This document shows, one piece after another, positions 25,934-34,641 of a DNA stretch of 64,000 bases. The position numbers and the translations under genes are program-made. This DNA comes from Pseudomonas sp. ICMP 561 (GTDB lineage: Bacteria; Pseudomonadota; Gammaproteobacteria; Pseudomonadales; Pseudomonadaceae), in assembly GCF_002699985.1 (NCBI RefSeq), contig NZ_LKBT01000034.1, forward strand, positions 186,001 to 250,000, given 5' to 3'. The notes under the pieces are model-generated. The model worked only from the letters and a program-made list of their open reading frames with translations. It had not been told where the DNA came from and searched no databases. Within the stretch, counting starts at the first letter, position 1; each line of letters begins with the position of its first letter.

Positions 25934-27307
25934 TTAAAAAAAGCTCAACCCCACCTGGAACAGCCGCTCCACATCGCGGATGTACTTTTTATCCACAAGA
26001 AACATGATCACGTGGTCGCCGGTTTCGATCACGGTCGCGTCGTGGGCGATAAGTACTTCGTCGGCACGGATGATCGCGCCAATTGTGGTGCCCGACGGCA
26101 GCGCGATGTCCTTGATGGCTTTGCCGATGACCTTACTGGACTTGGTGTCGCCGTGAGCAACCACTTCGATGGCCTCTGCAGCGCCGCGACGCAGTGAATG
26201 CACGCTGACGATATCGCCGCGGCGCACGTGGGCCAGCAAGGTGCCGATGGTTGCCAGTTGCGGGCTGACCGCGATATCGATTTCGCCGCCCTGCACCAGA
26301 TCGACATACGCCGCGTTGTTGATGATGGTTATCACCTTACGCGCGCCCATGCGCTTGGCCAGTAGCGAAGACATGATGTTGGCTTCGTCGTCGTTGGTCA
26401 GGGCCAGGAACAGATCGGTGTTGGCGATGTTCTCTTCCAGCAGGAGATCACGGTCTGATGCGCTGCCTTGCAGCACTACCGTGCTGTTCAGCGACTCCGA
26501 GAGGTGACGGCAGCGTGCAGGATTCATCTCGATGATTTTGACCTGATAACGGCTTTCGATGGCTTCCGCCAGGCGCTCGCCGATATGCCCTCCGCCCGCA
26601 ATGACGATGCGTTTGTAGTTCTCGTCCAGACGGCGCATCTCGCTCATGACGGCACGAATGTCTGCCTTGGCGGCGATGAAGAATACCTCATCGTCCGCTT
26701 CGATGACCGTGTCGCCTTGCGGCAGGATCGGCCGATCACGACGGAAAATAGCCGCCACACGCATGTCGACATTGGGCATGTGTTCACGCAACTGGCGCAG
26801 TTGCTGACCGACCAGCGGTCCGCCGTAATAGGCTTTCACTGCAACCAGTTGTGCTTTGCCGCCTGCAAAATCGATCACCTGCAGTGAGCCGGGGTATTCG
26901 ATCAGACGCTTGATGTAGTTGGTGACGACCTGCTCGGGGCTGATCAGCACGTCAACGGGAATGGCATCGTTGTCGAACAGACCTGCACGGGTCAGATAGG
27001 CCGCTTCCCGCACTCGAGCAATCTTGGTGGGCGTGTGGAACAGCGTGTAGGCGACCTGGCAGGCAACCATGTTGGTTTCGTCGCTGTTGGTCACTGCCAC
27101 CAGCATGTCAGCGTCATCTGCACCGGCCTGACGGAGTACGGTCGGGAACGAGCCACGGCCCTGCACCGTGCGAATATCCAGACGATCGCCCAGATCACGC
27201 AACCGGTCGCCATCGGTGTCGACCACGGTGATGTCGTTGGCTTCGCTGGCGAGGTGCTCAGCCAGCGTACCGCCAACCTGCCCTGCGCCGAGGATGATGA
27301 TTTTCAA
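25934..27307 (-). CDS. trkA: Trk potassium uptake system NAD-binding protein TrkA
   Basis: 457 residues with the duplicated RCK architecture. The first NAD-binding Rossmann motif is GAGQVGGTLAEHL at the N-terminus, the second is GGGHIGERLAEAIE near residue 235, and each is followed by a TrkA_C ligand domain. It is the cytoplasmic gate of the TrkH/TrkG potassium channel, responding to NAD(H) and nucleotides. It is the last gene of the fmt-rsmB-trkA series, separated from rsmB by a REPIN-like element. Confidence 0.97.
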   Translation of the reverse strand: MKIIILGAGQVGGTLAEHLASEANDITVVDTDGDRLRDLGDRLDIRTVQGRGSFPTVLRQAGADDADMLVAVTNSDETNMVACQVAYTLFHTPTKIARVREAAYLTRAGLFDNDAIPVDVLISPEQVVTNYIKRLIEYPGSLQVIDFAGGKAQLVAVKAYYGGPLVGQQLRQLREHMPNVDMRVAAIFRRDRPILPQGDTVIEADDEVFFIAAKADIRAVMSEMRRLDENYKRIVIAGGGHIGERLAEAIESRYQVKIIEMNPARCRHLSESLNSTVVLQGSASDRDLLLEENIANTDLFLALTNDDEANIMSSLLAKRMGARKVITIINNAAYVDLVQGGEIDIAVSPQLATIGTLLAHVRRGDIVSVHSLRRGAAEAIEVVAHGDTKSSKVIGKAIKDIALPSGTTIGAIIRADEVLIAHDATVIETGDHVIMFLVDKKYIRDVERLFQVGLSFF

Positions 27308-27339
27308 TCAGTTGCTCCTTGAAGCGGTTTACGCATAAC

Positions 27340-27433
27340 CCGTAGGACCGGCTTTAGCCGGGAGGGCTGCATTCCAGATTACAGAAGTGCGGCGGATGTA
27401 AGTGCCACCTCGCGGCTAAAGCCGCTCCTACGG
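27340..27433. repeat. REPIN-like repeat, type B, hybrid arms
   Basis: The outer CCGTAGGA/TCCTACGG ends pair. The left arm has the core CCGGCTTTAGCCGG, while the right arm has GCGGCTTTAGCCGC, so the two arms are different sub-variants. It lies between tandem rsmB and trkA. Confidence 0.9.
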
Positions 27434-27452
27434 ATTGTGTCAACGTCGCGGA

Positions 27453-28769
27453 TCAAGCAGCGATCTTGATCAGTTTGGCGTAATAGAACCCGTCATGCCC
27501 GCCTTCCTGCGCGAGCAACTGGCGACCGTGTGGCTGTTTCAGTCCCGGTGGTTGCTGGCCGAGCTGACCGGCGATGTCCAGCTCGCGAGCGCCGGAGGTA
27601 CGGGCCAGAAACGCCTCGATGACTTCGGTGTTCTCCATGGGCAGTGTCGAGCAGGTAGCGTAAAGCAGAATGCCTCCGACTTGCAGGGTTGGCCAAAGGG
27701 CATCGAGCAACTCGCCCTGCAGCGTTGCCAAGGCCGGGATGTCATCAGCCTGACGGGTCAGCTTGATGTCGGGATGACGACGGATCACGCCGGTTGCCGA
27801 GCACGGCGCATCGAGCAGGATGCGCTGGAACGGCTTGCCGTCCCACCATTGCGCGGTTTCCCGGGCATCGGCAGCGATCAGTTCGGCACTCAGACCAAGG
27901 CGCTCCAGGTTTTCGCGCACCCGTACGAGACGCTTGGCCTCCAGATCCACCGCCACTACGCCTGCCAGCGCAGGCTGCACTTCCAGCAAGTGACAGGTTT
28001 TACCGCCAGGGGCGCAACAGGCGTCCAGCACCCGTTGGCCCGGAGCCAGCTCCAACAGATCGGCAGCCAGTTGCGCAGCTTCGTCCTGCACGCTGATCCA
28101 GCCTTCGGCGAAGCCCGGCAGGCTGCGTACATCGCAAGGCTCGGTCAGCAGAATACCGTCCTGACTGAACGTACAGCCGACTGCTTCAATGTCGGCCTTG
28201 GCCAGCAGTTCGAGGTATTGATCGCGGCTGTTGTGCCGACGATTGACCCGCAGAATCATCGGCGGATGCGCGTTGTTGGCGGCGCAGATGGCTTCCCACT
28301 GTTCCGGCCAGGCGGCTTTCAACGCTTTTTGCAGCCAGCGTGGGTGCGATGTACGCACCACCGGATCATGTTCCAGCTCGGCCAACAGAGCTTCGCTTTC
28401 ACGCTGGGCACGACGCAGCACGGCGTTGAGCAGCGCCTTGGCCCAGGGCTTTTTCAGTTTGTCAGCACAGCCCACGGTTTCGCCGATGGCGGCATGAGCC
28501 GGAATACGCGAATACAGAAGTTGATACAAACCCACCAGCAGCAACGCCTCGACGTCGGCATCAGCCGCCTTGAAAGGCTTTTGCAACAGTTTTGCCGCCA
28601 GCGCAGAAAGACGTGGTTGCCAGCGGGCGGTGCCGAACGCCAGATCCTGAGTCAGGCCGCGATCACGAACTTCGACCTTGTCCATCTGCGTCGGCAGCGA
28701 ACTGTTGAGCGAAGCTTTGCCGCTGAGCACAGCGGCCAGTGCCTTGGCGGCGGCCAGACGCGGGTTCAT
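27453..28769 (-). CDS. rsmB: 16S rRNA (cytosine-967-C5) methyltransferase RsmB
   Basis: 438 residues. The N-terminal NusB-like RNA-binding domain (about 1-140) precedes the Rossmann SAM-methyltransferase domain, with SAM motif LDACCAPGGKTCHLLE and two catalytic cysteines in DAPCSATGVIRRHPD and YATCSTLP. It methylates C967 of 16S rRNA. The start overlaps the fmt stop by 4 bp. A long opposite-strand open frame across it is a coding shadow. Confidence 0.97.
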   Translation of the reverse strand: MNPRLAAAKALAAVLSGKASLNSSLPTQMDKVEVRDRGLTQDLAFGTARWQPRLSALAAKLLQKPFKAADADVEALLLVGLYQLLYSRIPAHAAIGETVGCADKLKKPWAKALLNAVLRRAQRESEALLAELEHDPVVRTSHPRWLQKALKAAWPEQWEAICAANNAHPPMILRVNRRHNSRDQYLELLAKADIEAVGCTFSQDGILLTEPCDVRSLPGFAEGWISVQDEAAQLAADLLELAPGQRVLDACCAPGGKTCHLLEVQPALAGVVAVDLEAKRLVRVRENLERLGLSAELIAADARETAQWWDGKPFQRILLDAPCSATGVIRRHPDIKLTRQADDIPALATLQGELLDALWPTLQVGGILLYATCSTLPMENTEVIEAFLARTSGARELDIAGQLGQQPPGLKQPHGRQLLAQEGGHDGFYYAKLIKIAA

Positions 28770-29728
28770 TGCGCCGTTACCAATTGTTGGCCCAGCACGG
28801 CGCCAATGGCGAACTTCTCGCGACGGCTGTTGAACAGGTCAGTGAAATTCAGAGGCTTGCCGCCGGGCAATTGCAGGCGAGTCAGACGCAGCGCGCCCTG
28901 GCCACACGCGACAATCAGACCGTCCTTGCTTGCTTCGAGAATGACGCCCGGCTGACCCTGCCCTTCAACGAGGCTCGCTGCGAGGACTTTCAGGGCTTCG
29001 CCGTTCAGCGTGCTGTGGCAGATCGGCCATGGATTGAAAGCACGAACCAGACGCTCCAGCTCTTCGGCCGGACGGGTCCAGTCGATACGCGCTTCGTCCT
29101 TGTTGAGCTTGTGAGCGTAAGTGGCGAGGCTGTCATCCTGCACCTCACCGATCAGTGTGCCATCGGCCAGACCGGCAATCGCTTGCAATACAGCAGGCGG
29201 GCCCAGTTCAGCCAAGCGGTCATGCAAAGAGCCCCCGGTGTCTTCTGCGGTGATGGGCGTGACGGCCTTGAGCAGCATCGGGCCGGTGTCCAGGCCCAGT
29301 TCCATGCGCATGACCGTGACGCCGCTTTCGGCATCGCCTGCTTCTACGGCGCGTTGAATCGGCGCCGCACCACGCCAGCGTGGCAGCAGCGATGCGTGGC
29401 TGTTGATGCAGCCCAGACGCGGGATATCCAGCACCACTTGCGGGAGGATCAGACCGTAAGCGACCACCACCAGCAAGTCAGGCTTGAGCGCAGCCAGTTC
29501 GGCCTGGGCCGCGGCATCGCGCAGGGTTGGCGGTTGCAGCACCGGAATATCATGTTGCACAGCCAGTTGCTTGACCGGGCTCGGCATCAGCTTTTGTCCA
29601 CGACCGGCCGGGCGATCAGGCTGGGTGTAGACCGCGATGATCTGGTGAGGGCTGTCGAGCAAGGCCTTGAGGTGTTCAGCGGCGAACTCTGGGGTGCCGG
29701 CGAAGACGATGCGCAGTGGCTCAGTCAT
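28766..29728 (-). CDS. fmt: Methionyl-tRNA formyltransferase
   Basis: 320 residues. The N-terminal formyltransferase domain holds the folate and catalytic signatures (INSHASLLPRWRGAAPIQRA with the Asn/His pair, then GDAESGVTVMRM and DTGP). A C-terminal tRNA-binding OB-like domain is present. It formylates initiator Met-tRNA. def lies just upstream on the same strand. The order def-fmt-rsmB-trkA is the standard Pseudomonas run, here interrupted by two REPIN-like elements. Confidence 0.98.
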   Translation of the reverse strand: MTEPLRIVFAGTPEFAAEHLKALLDSPHQIIAVYTQPDRPAGRGQKLMPSPVKQLAVQHDIPVLQPPTLRDAAAQAELAALKPDLLVVVAYGLILPQVVLDIPRLGCINSHASLLPRWRGAAPIQRAVEAGDAESGVTVMRMELGLDTGPMLLKAVTPITAEDTGGSLHDRLAELGPPAVLQAIAGLADGTLIGEVQDDSLATYAHKLNKDEARIDWTRPAEELERLVRAFNPWPICHSTLNGEALKVLAASLVEGQGQPGVILEASKDGLIVACGQGALRLTRLQLPGGKPLNFTDLFNSRREKFAIGAVLGQQLVTAQ

Positions 29729-29785
29729 GGGCTTCTCGTTGGGAAAGGATGGGGGCGGGATGGGCGCTCTGCGCTGCGAGATCTT

Positions 29786-29847
29786 TCGTAGGAGCGGCTT
29801 TAGCCGCGAGCCGTAGAATGCCCTCCCGGCTAAAGCCGGTCCTACGA
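29786..29847. repeat. REPIN-like repeat, type B, hybrid arms, short spacer
   Basis: The ends TCGTAGGA/TCCTACGA pair. The left arm core is GCGGCTTTAGCCGC and the right arm core is CCGGCTTTAGCCGG, the reverse combination to the element at 27340. The spacer is only about 12 bp. It lies between tandem def and fmt. Confidence 0.9.
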
Positions 29848-29866
29848 GGTTGTGGTCGTTACTGAA

Positions 29867-30373
29867 TCAAGCGTTCTGCTTGTGCAGTTTTTCGAGCTTT
29901 TTCTTGATCCGGTCGCGCTTGAGGTTGGACAGGTAATCGACGAACAGCTTGCCGTTCAGGTGATCGCACTCATGCTGGATACACACAGCAAGCAGGCCTT
30001 CGGCGATTTCTTCGTAAGCCTTGCCGTCACGGTCCAGTGCCTTGATACGCACCTTTTGCGGCCGATCCACGTTTTCGTAGAAGCCAGGCACCGAGAGGCA
30101 GCCTTCCTGATACTGATCCATTTCGTCGGTCAGCATTTCGATCTCGGGGTTGATGAAAACCCGAGGCTCGCTGCGGTCTTCGCTGAGGTCCATGACCACG
30201 ACACGCTTATGGACGTTGACCTGGGTTGCAGCCAGCCCGATACCTGGCGCCTCATACATGGTTTCAAACATGTCATCGACCAACTGACGAATGTCGGCGT
30301 CTACTACGGCCACCGGCTTGGCGATGGTGCGCAGGCGCGAATCGGGAAACTCGAGGATGTTTAGAATAGCCAT
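29867..30373 (-). CDS. def: Peptide deformylase
   Basis: A 168-residue metallohydrolase that removes the formyl group from nascent proteins. All three motifs are present: PGIGLAATQ (motif 1, about residue 44), EGCLSVPG (motif 2, metal Cys) and QHECDHLNG (motif 3, HExxH-type with both metal histidines). It is divergent from the LysM gene over 139 bp and precedes fmt. Confidence 0.98.
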   Translation of the reverse strand: MAILNILEFPDSRLRTIAKPVAVVDADIRQLVDDMFETMYEAPGIGLAATQVNVHKRVVVMDLSEDRSEPRVFINPEIEMLTDEMDQYQEGCLSVPGFYENVDRPQKVRIKALDRDGKAYEEIAEGLLAVCIQHECDHLNGKLFVDYLSNLKRDRIKKKLEKLHKQNA

Positions 30374-30512
30374 ATACGTAAGAGCTGCACTTGTAGGGTA
30401 AAGTCAAAATCGGCTGCTAGGCTTTGGACGTTCAAGCGGGGCAACCATTTTCACACCGAGCCGGATAGGACTCTATGTTCACGCGAAGCAACATGATAAA
30501 GGGATTCACTGC

Positions 30513-31538
30513 ATGAGGAAATCACTACTCGCCCTGCTGCTGTTGGCCGCGACCGGTCTTGTGCAGGCGCAAGTGCAACTCAGGGAAGGCCATCCCCAGC
30601 GTTATACCGTCGTTGCCGGTGACACGCTTTGGGACATTTCAGGCAAGTTTCTCAGCGAGCCCTGGAAATGGCAGGAAATCTGGCGCGCCAACCCGCAGGT
30701 CCATGACCCTGATCTGATCTATCCCGGCGATACCTTGACGCTGAGTTATGTGGACGGACAGCCCCGCGTCACCCTCAATCGCGGCGCATCTCGCGGCACC
30801 GTCAAGCTGTCACCGCAGGTGCGCAGTACGCCGATGATCGAAGCGGTGCCGAGTATTCCCTTGGGCGCAATCAATGCCTTTCTGCTCAGCAACCGCATTG
30901 TAGACACTCCCGAGCAATTCGACAGAGCGCCGTACATCGTGGCTGGCAATGCCGAGCGGGTACTGAGCGGGATCGGCGACCGTATCTATGCCCGAGGTGC
31001 TCTGGACCCTGCGCATTCGGTTTACGGCATCTTCCGCCAAGGCAAAACCTACACCGATCCGGTCACTCAGGAAGTACTGGGGATTAACGCTGACGAGATC
31101 GGCGGAGGCGAAATTATCGCGACCGAAGGTGATATCTCTACGTTGATGCTGCAACGCTCGAATCAGGAAGTGCGCCTGGGCGATCGATTGTTCGCCAGCG
31201 AAGAGCGGGCAATCAACTCCAGCTTCCTGCCAAGCGAGCCGGCTAATCCGATCAACGGCCTGATCATCGACGTTCCACGTGGTGTGAATCAGATCGGCGT
31301 CATGGATGTGGTCACTGTGGATCGAGGTAAACGCGACGGCCTGATCGAAGGCAGCGTGCTGGCGATCTACAAGACGGGCGAGACTGTCCGAGATCGCATC
31401 ACCGGTGAACAAGTCAAAATTCCTGACGAACGATCTGGTCTTCTGATGATTTTCCGTACCTACGACAAACTCAGCTACGGGCTGGTTCTGAACGCCAACC
31501 GTTCCCTGGCGGTGATGGACAAGGTCAGAAATCCTTAG
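30513..31538 (+). CDS. Exported LysM-domain protein
   Basis: 341 residues with a signal peptide ending near residue 19 (LLAATGLVQA). One LysM peptidoglycan-binding domain follows (RYTVVAGDTLWDISGKFLSEPWKWQEIW ... YPGDTLTL, about 32-80). The rest, about 250 residues, is rich in beta strands and has no motif I can name. The same gene sits at this place, divergent from def and before dprA, across Pseudomonas. It is probably periplasmic or envelope-bound. The exact role is unknown. Confidence 0.88.
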   Translation: MRKSLLALLLLAATGLVQAQVQLREGHPQRYTVVAGDTLWDISGKFLSEPWKWQEIWRANPQVHDPDLIYPGDTLTLSYVDGQPRVTLNRGASRGTVKLSPQVRSTPMIEAVPSIPLGAINAFLLSNRIVDTPEQFDRAPYIVAGNAERVLSGIGDRIYARGALDPAHSVYGIFRQGKTYTDPVTQEVLGINADEIGGGEIIATEGDISTLMLQRSNQEVRLGDRLFASEERAINSSFLPSEPANPINGLIIDVPRGVNQIGVMDVVTVDRGKRDGLIEGSVLAIYKTGETVRDRITGEQVKIPDERSGLLMIFRTYDKLSYGLVLNANRSLAVMDKVRNP

Positions 31539-31607
31539 CGTCATGTTGCAGAATTAATACAGATTCTTGTCGTTGCTTCACCAGTTATCAAATTGTTGTT
31601 AACAGAG

Positions 31608-31616
31608 TTATCCACA
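31608..31616 (+). promoter_or_regulatory. Perfect DnaA box before dprA
   Basis: TTATCCACA lies in the short gap between the LysM gene and dprA, 45 bp before the dprA ATG, about 20 kb from the origin. It is one of the few intergenic perfect boxes outside the origin modules. It may be chance, or a DnaA-responsive site. Confidence 0.4.
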
Positions 31617-31661
31617 GGATTGGCCACCAATTTTGGTGCGCTGCAGATCAAGGAAGATCTT

Positions 31662-32774
31662 ATGCCGCTGTTTGAAAAAGCTGCCCCTTCGCCTGCCGAA
31701 CAGGAAGCGCGTTTGCGCCTGCATCGCTTGCCGGAGGTGGGGCCAAAGCGATTCTTCAAGTTGATCAATGCGTTCGGCAGCGCGTCTGCTGCACTCAGTG
31801 CACCGGCCAGCGCATGGCGTTCTCTGGGGTTGCCGACGGCGTGCGCCGAGGCTCGGCGTGATCCGGATGTGCGCGATGGTGCCAGTGCCGCACTGGTCTG
31901 GTTAGAGCGTCCGGACCAGCATTTGCTGATGTGGGACGATCCGCACTATCCGGCATTGCTGGCGGAAATCCCGGATCCACCTCCTCTTCTGTTTGTCGCA
32001 GGTAACGCTTCGATTCTCGACCGACCGCAGTTGGGCATGGTCGGTAGCCGACGCGCTTCACGTCCGGGACTGGATACGGCGGCAGCCTTTTCCAAAAGTC
32101 TTGCGGGTGCCGGATTTGTCATCACCAGCGGTCTGGCGTTGGGCATCGATGGCGCGGCGCATCAGGCCGCTCTGGACGTCGGCGGCTCTACAATCGGCGT
32201 CCTCGGCACTGGCATCGAAAAACTTTATCCACAGCGCCATCGAGCGTTGGCGGCGCGGATGATTGCCGAAGGAAGTGCAGTGGTTTCCGAGTTCCCGCTG
32301 GACGCAGGTCCGACGGCCAGCAACTTCCCGCGTCGCAACCGAATCATCAGTGGCTTGTCCCTGGGTGTGCTGGTGGTCGAGGCCAGTGTTGCCAGCGGTT
32401 CACTGATCACGGCCCGTTTGGCTGCCGAACAGGGCCGCGAGGTGTATGCCATCCCGGGTTCGATTCATCACCCCGGCGCGCGTGGCTGTCATCAGTTGAT
32501 TCGCGATGGCGCAGTACTGGTCGAGACGGTGCATCACATTCTCGAAGCTTTGCGTGGCTGGCAGGTGGTGGCACCCACTGAAACAGTGCAGACAACCGAA
32601 GTCGCTATCGACCATCCGCTTTTGGCTTTGCTGCATGCAGCGCCACACACCAGTGAAGCGTTGGCGCACTCGATTGGCTGGGCGTTGCCGAAAGTGCTCG
32701 CTGCGTTGACCGAACTGGAGCTGGACGGACGCATTACCTGTGAAGCAGGACGATGGTTTGCGCGCGCAGCCTGA
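31662..32774 (+). CDS. dprA: DNA-processing protein DprA (Smf)
   Basis: About 370 residues from the ATG at 31662, which has AGGAAG upstream. The open frame runs 23 codons further back without a site. A SAM-like N-terminal part precedes the Rossmann-fold DprA core: GSRRASRPGLDTA, then ITSGLALGIDGAAH, and FPRRNRIISGLS. A C-terminal winged-helix (DprA_WH) domain is present at about 310-370. DprA binds single-stranded DNA and loads RecA during transformation. Its presence alone does not show natural competence. tsaC follows 37 bp later. Confidence 0.96.
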   Translation: MPLFEKAAPSPAEQEARLRLHRLPEVGPKRFFKLINAFGSASAALSAPASAWRSLGLPTACAEARRDPDVRDGASAALVWLERPDQHLLMWDDPHYPALLAEIPDPPPLLFVAGNASILDRPQLGMVGSRRASRPGLDTAAAFSKSLAGAGFVITSGLALGIDGAAHQAALDVGGSTIGVLGTGIEKLYPQRHRALAARMIAEGSAVVSEFPLDAGPTASNFPRRNRIISGLSLGVLVVEASVASGSLITARLAAEQGREVYAIPGSIHHPGARGCHQLIRDGAVLVETVHHILEALRGWQVVAPTETVQTTEVAIDHPLLALLHAAPHTSEALAHSIGWALPKVLAALTELELDGRITCEAGRWFARAA

Positions 32775-32811
32775 GGTTAAACTGCCGACAATGTTTGAGT
32801 GGAGAGTGAAA

Positions 32812-33369
32812 ATGGTCAGCAGTTGGCGAGTGCAACAAGCCGCCCGAGATATTCGTGCCGGTGCGGTCATTGCCTATCCAACCGAAGCGGTGTGGGGGCT
32901 GGGGTGTGACCCGTGGGATGAAGAAGCGGTTTACCGTCTGCTGGCGATCAAATCGCGGCCTGTGGAGAAAGGGCTGATTCTGATCGCTGACAACATTCGT
33001 CAGTTCGACTTCCTGTTCGAAGATTTCCCGGAGCTGTGGATTGATCGTATGGCCAGCACCTGGCCCGGCCCCAACACGTGGCTGGTGCCTCACCAGAACC
33101 TCTTGCCTCAATGGATTACGGGTGTTCACGAGACGGTGGCGCTGCGCGTCAGCGATCACCCAACGGTGCGTGAGCTGTGTGCATTGGTCGGGCCGCTGAT
33201 TTCTACCTCGGCCAACCCGGCGGGCCGCCCTGCTGCCCGCTCACGTCTGAGGGTCGAGCAGTATTTCCGTGGGCAGATCGACGGCGTGCTCAGCGGCAGC
33301 CTGGGTGGCCGCCGTAACCCGAGCGTGATTCGCGATATCGCTACGGCGGAAATCGTCCGAGCGGGGTAA
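32812..33369 (+). CDS. tsaC: Threonylcarbamoyl-AMP synthase (YrdC/Sua5 domain)
   Basis: 185 residues from the ATG at 32812, preceded by GGAG. The in-frame extension back to 32740 overlaps dprA and is not family-like. The YrdC signatures are AYPTEAVWGLGCDPW and the basic RPVEKGLI segment, with TSANPAGRPAA at the C-terminal side. It makes threonylcarbamoyl-AMP from threonine, bicarbonate and ATP for the t6A37 tRNA modification. Confidence 0.96.
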   Translation: MVSSWRVQQAARDIRAGAVIAYPTEAVWGLGCDPWDEEAVYRLLAIKSRPVEKGLILIADNIRQFDFLFEDFPELWIDRMASTWPGPNTWLVPHQNLLPQWITGVHETVALRVSDHPTVRELCALVGPLISTSANPAGRPAARSRLRVEQYFRGQIDGVLSGSLGGRRNPSVIRDIATAEIVRAG

Positions 33370-33381
33370 CGCAGTTCATTG

Positions 33382-33472
33382 CGTAGGACCGGCTTTAGCC
33401 GGGAGAGCGGTGTTCCTGTAGACAAAAATGCTTTGAATCTACAGGCCCCTCCCGGCTAAAGCCGGTCCTACG
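33382..33472. repeat. REPIN-like repeat, type B
   Basis: CGTAGGACCGGCTTTAGCCG begins the left arm and its reverse complement ends the element, with both arms carrying the CCGGCTTTAGCCGG hairpin. It lies between convergent tsaC and qor. Confidence 0.93.
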
Positions 33473-33489
33473 AATCAGGCCTTAATCGC

Positions 33490-34467
33490 TCAAGGAATCA
33501 AGATAGTTGAGCCAGTGGTGCGGCGGCCCGACAGTTCGATCTGCGCTTTGCCTGCATCCTTGAGGGCAAATTGCTGGATGTTATCCACCTTGATCTTGCC
33601 GCTGGCGAGCATGTCGAACAGTTCGTCGGCCATGCTTTGCAGGTTCTGTGGCGTGTTGGCGTAGCTGCCGAGGGTTGGGCGCGTTACGTACAATGAACCT
33701 TTGCTCGCCAGAATCCCCAGGTTCACGCCTGCAACCGGCCCGGATGCATTTCCGAAACTGACCAACAGGCCGCGCGGGGCAACGCAATCCAGCGAAGTGG
33801 TCCAGGTGTCCTGCCCAACGCCGTCATAAACCACCGGGCATTTCTGGCCGTCGGTCAATTCCAGCACGCGTTTCGCCACATCGTCCTTGCTGTAATCGAT
33901 CACTTCCCAGGCACCCAGCGCTTTGGCATGAGCGGCTTTCTCGGCGGAACTGACAGTGCCGATCAGCTTCGCGCCCAGCGCCTTGGCCCATTGGCAGGCC
34001 AGGGAGCCTACGCCACCGGCTGCGGCGTGAAACAGGATCGTTTCACCCGGTTTGACGACGTAGGTCTGACGCAGCAGATACTGCACGGTCAGGCCCTTGA
34101 GCATGATTGCAGCGGCCTGCTCAAAGCTGATCGCTTCTGGCAAATGCACCAGATTGGCTTCCGGCAAAGTATGCAAATCGCTGTAGCTACCGAGCGGACC
34201 AGTGCCGTATGCCACGCGGTCGCCGACTTTGAAGCGGCTGACCTCGCTGCCCACGGCATCGACGATGCCCGCGCCTTCGTTGCCCAGCCCTGACGGAAAG
34301 GACGGTACTGGATACAGGCCGCTGCGGAAGTAGGTCTCAATGAAGTTCAGGCCGATGGCCTTGTTGCGCACACGTACCTGTTGCGGGCCAGGCTGGGCCG
34401 GTTCGAAGTCCACATACTCAAGAACTTCCGGGCCACCGGTCGTGCTGAACTGGATACGCTTTGCCAT
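33490..34467 (-). CDS. qor: NADPH:quinone oxidoreductase (MDR family)
   Basis: A 325-residue zinc-independent medium-chain dehydrogenase/reductase. The N-terminal GroES-like domain (NFIETYFRSGLYPVPSFPSG) and the Rossmann domain with HAAAGGVGSLACQWAKALGA (about 143-162) are intact. It reduces quinones at the expense of NADPH, probably against oxidative stress. It is divergent from hemF over 174 bp, the arrangement also known from P. aeruginosa. Confidence 0.94.
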   Translation of the reverse strand: MAKRIQFSTTGGPEVLEYVDFEPAQPGPQQVRVRNKAIGLNFIETYFRSGLYPVPSFPSGLGNEGAGIVDAVGSEVSRFKVGDRVAYGTGPLGSYSDLHTLPEANLVHLPEAISFEQAAAIMLKGLTVQYLLRQTYVVKPGETILFHAAAGGVGSLACQWAKALGAKLIGTVSSAEKAAHAKALGAWEVIDYSKDDVAKRVLELTDGQKCPVVYDGVGQDTWTTSLDCVAPRGLLVSFGNASGPVAGVNLGILASKGSLYVTRPTLGSYANTPQNLQSMADELFDMLASGKIKVDNIQQFALKDAGKAQIELSGRRTTGSTILIP

Positions 34468-34641
34468 TTGTTCTCTCCATGATCAATCGAAACAGGAATA
34501 TGAAAGCGCTCTATCGGACTCCTTCGTTTGCGCTTCGTCAACTGCGGTCGATTGCCAGCGGGTGTTATGCTACGCGCCAATTTCGCTGCCGCCCTTGAAG
34601 TCCGGGTGCTCAGCCGTCTGAAGTCAGTTTAAGAGGTCGCC

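Noticed and set aside
27435..28955. A 506-codon open frame on the rightward strand across rsmB and fmt
   Set aside because: It runs exactly antisense to clearly recognisable rsmB and fmt, has no family resemblance and reflects high third-position G+C.
31271..31286. GTTCCACGTGG in the LysM gene, considered as a fourth parS
   Set aside because: The right half continues TGTG rather than AAC, so the palindrome is incomplete and ParB binding would be weak at best.
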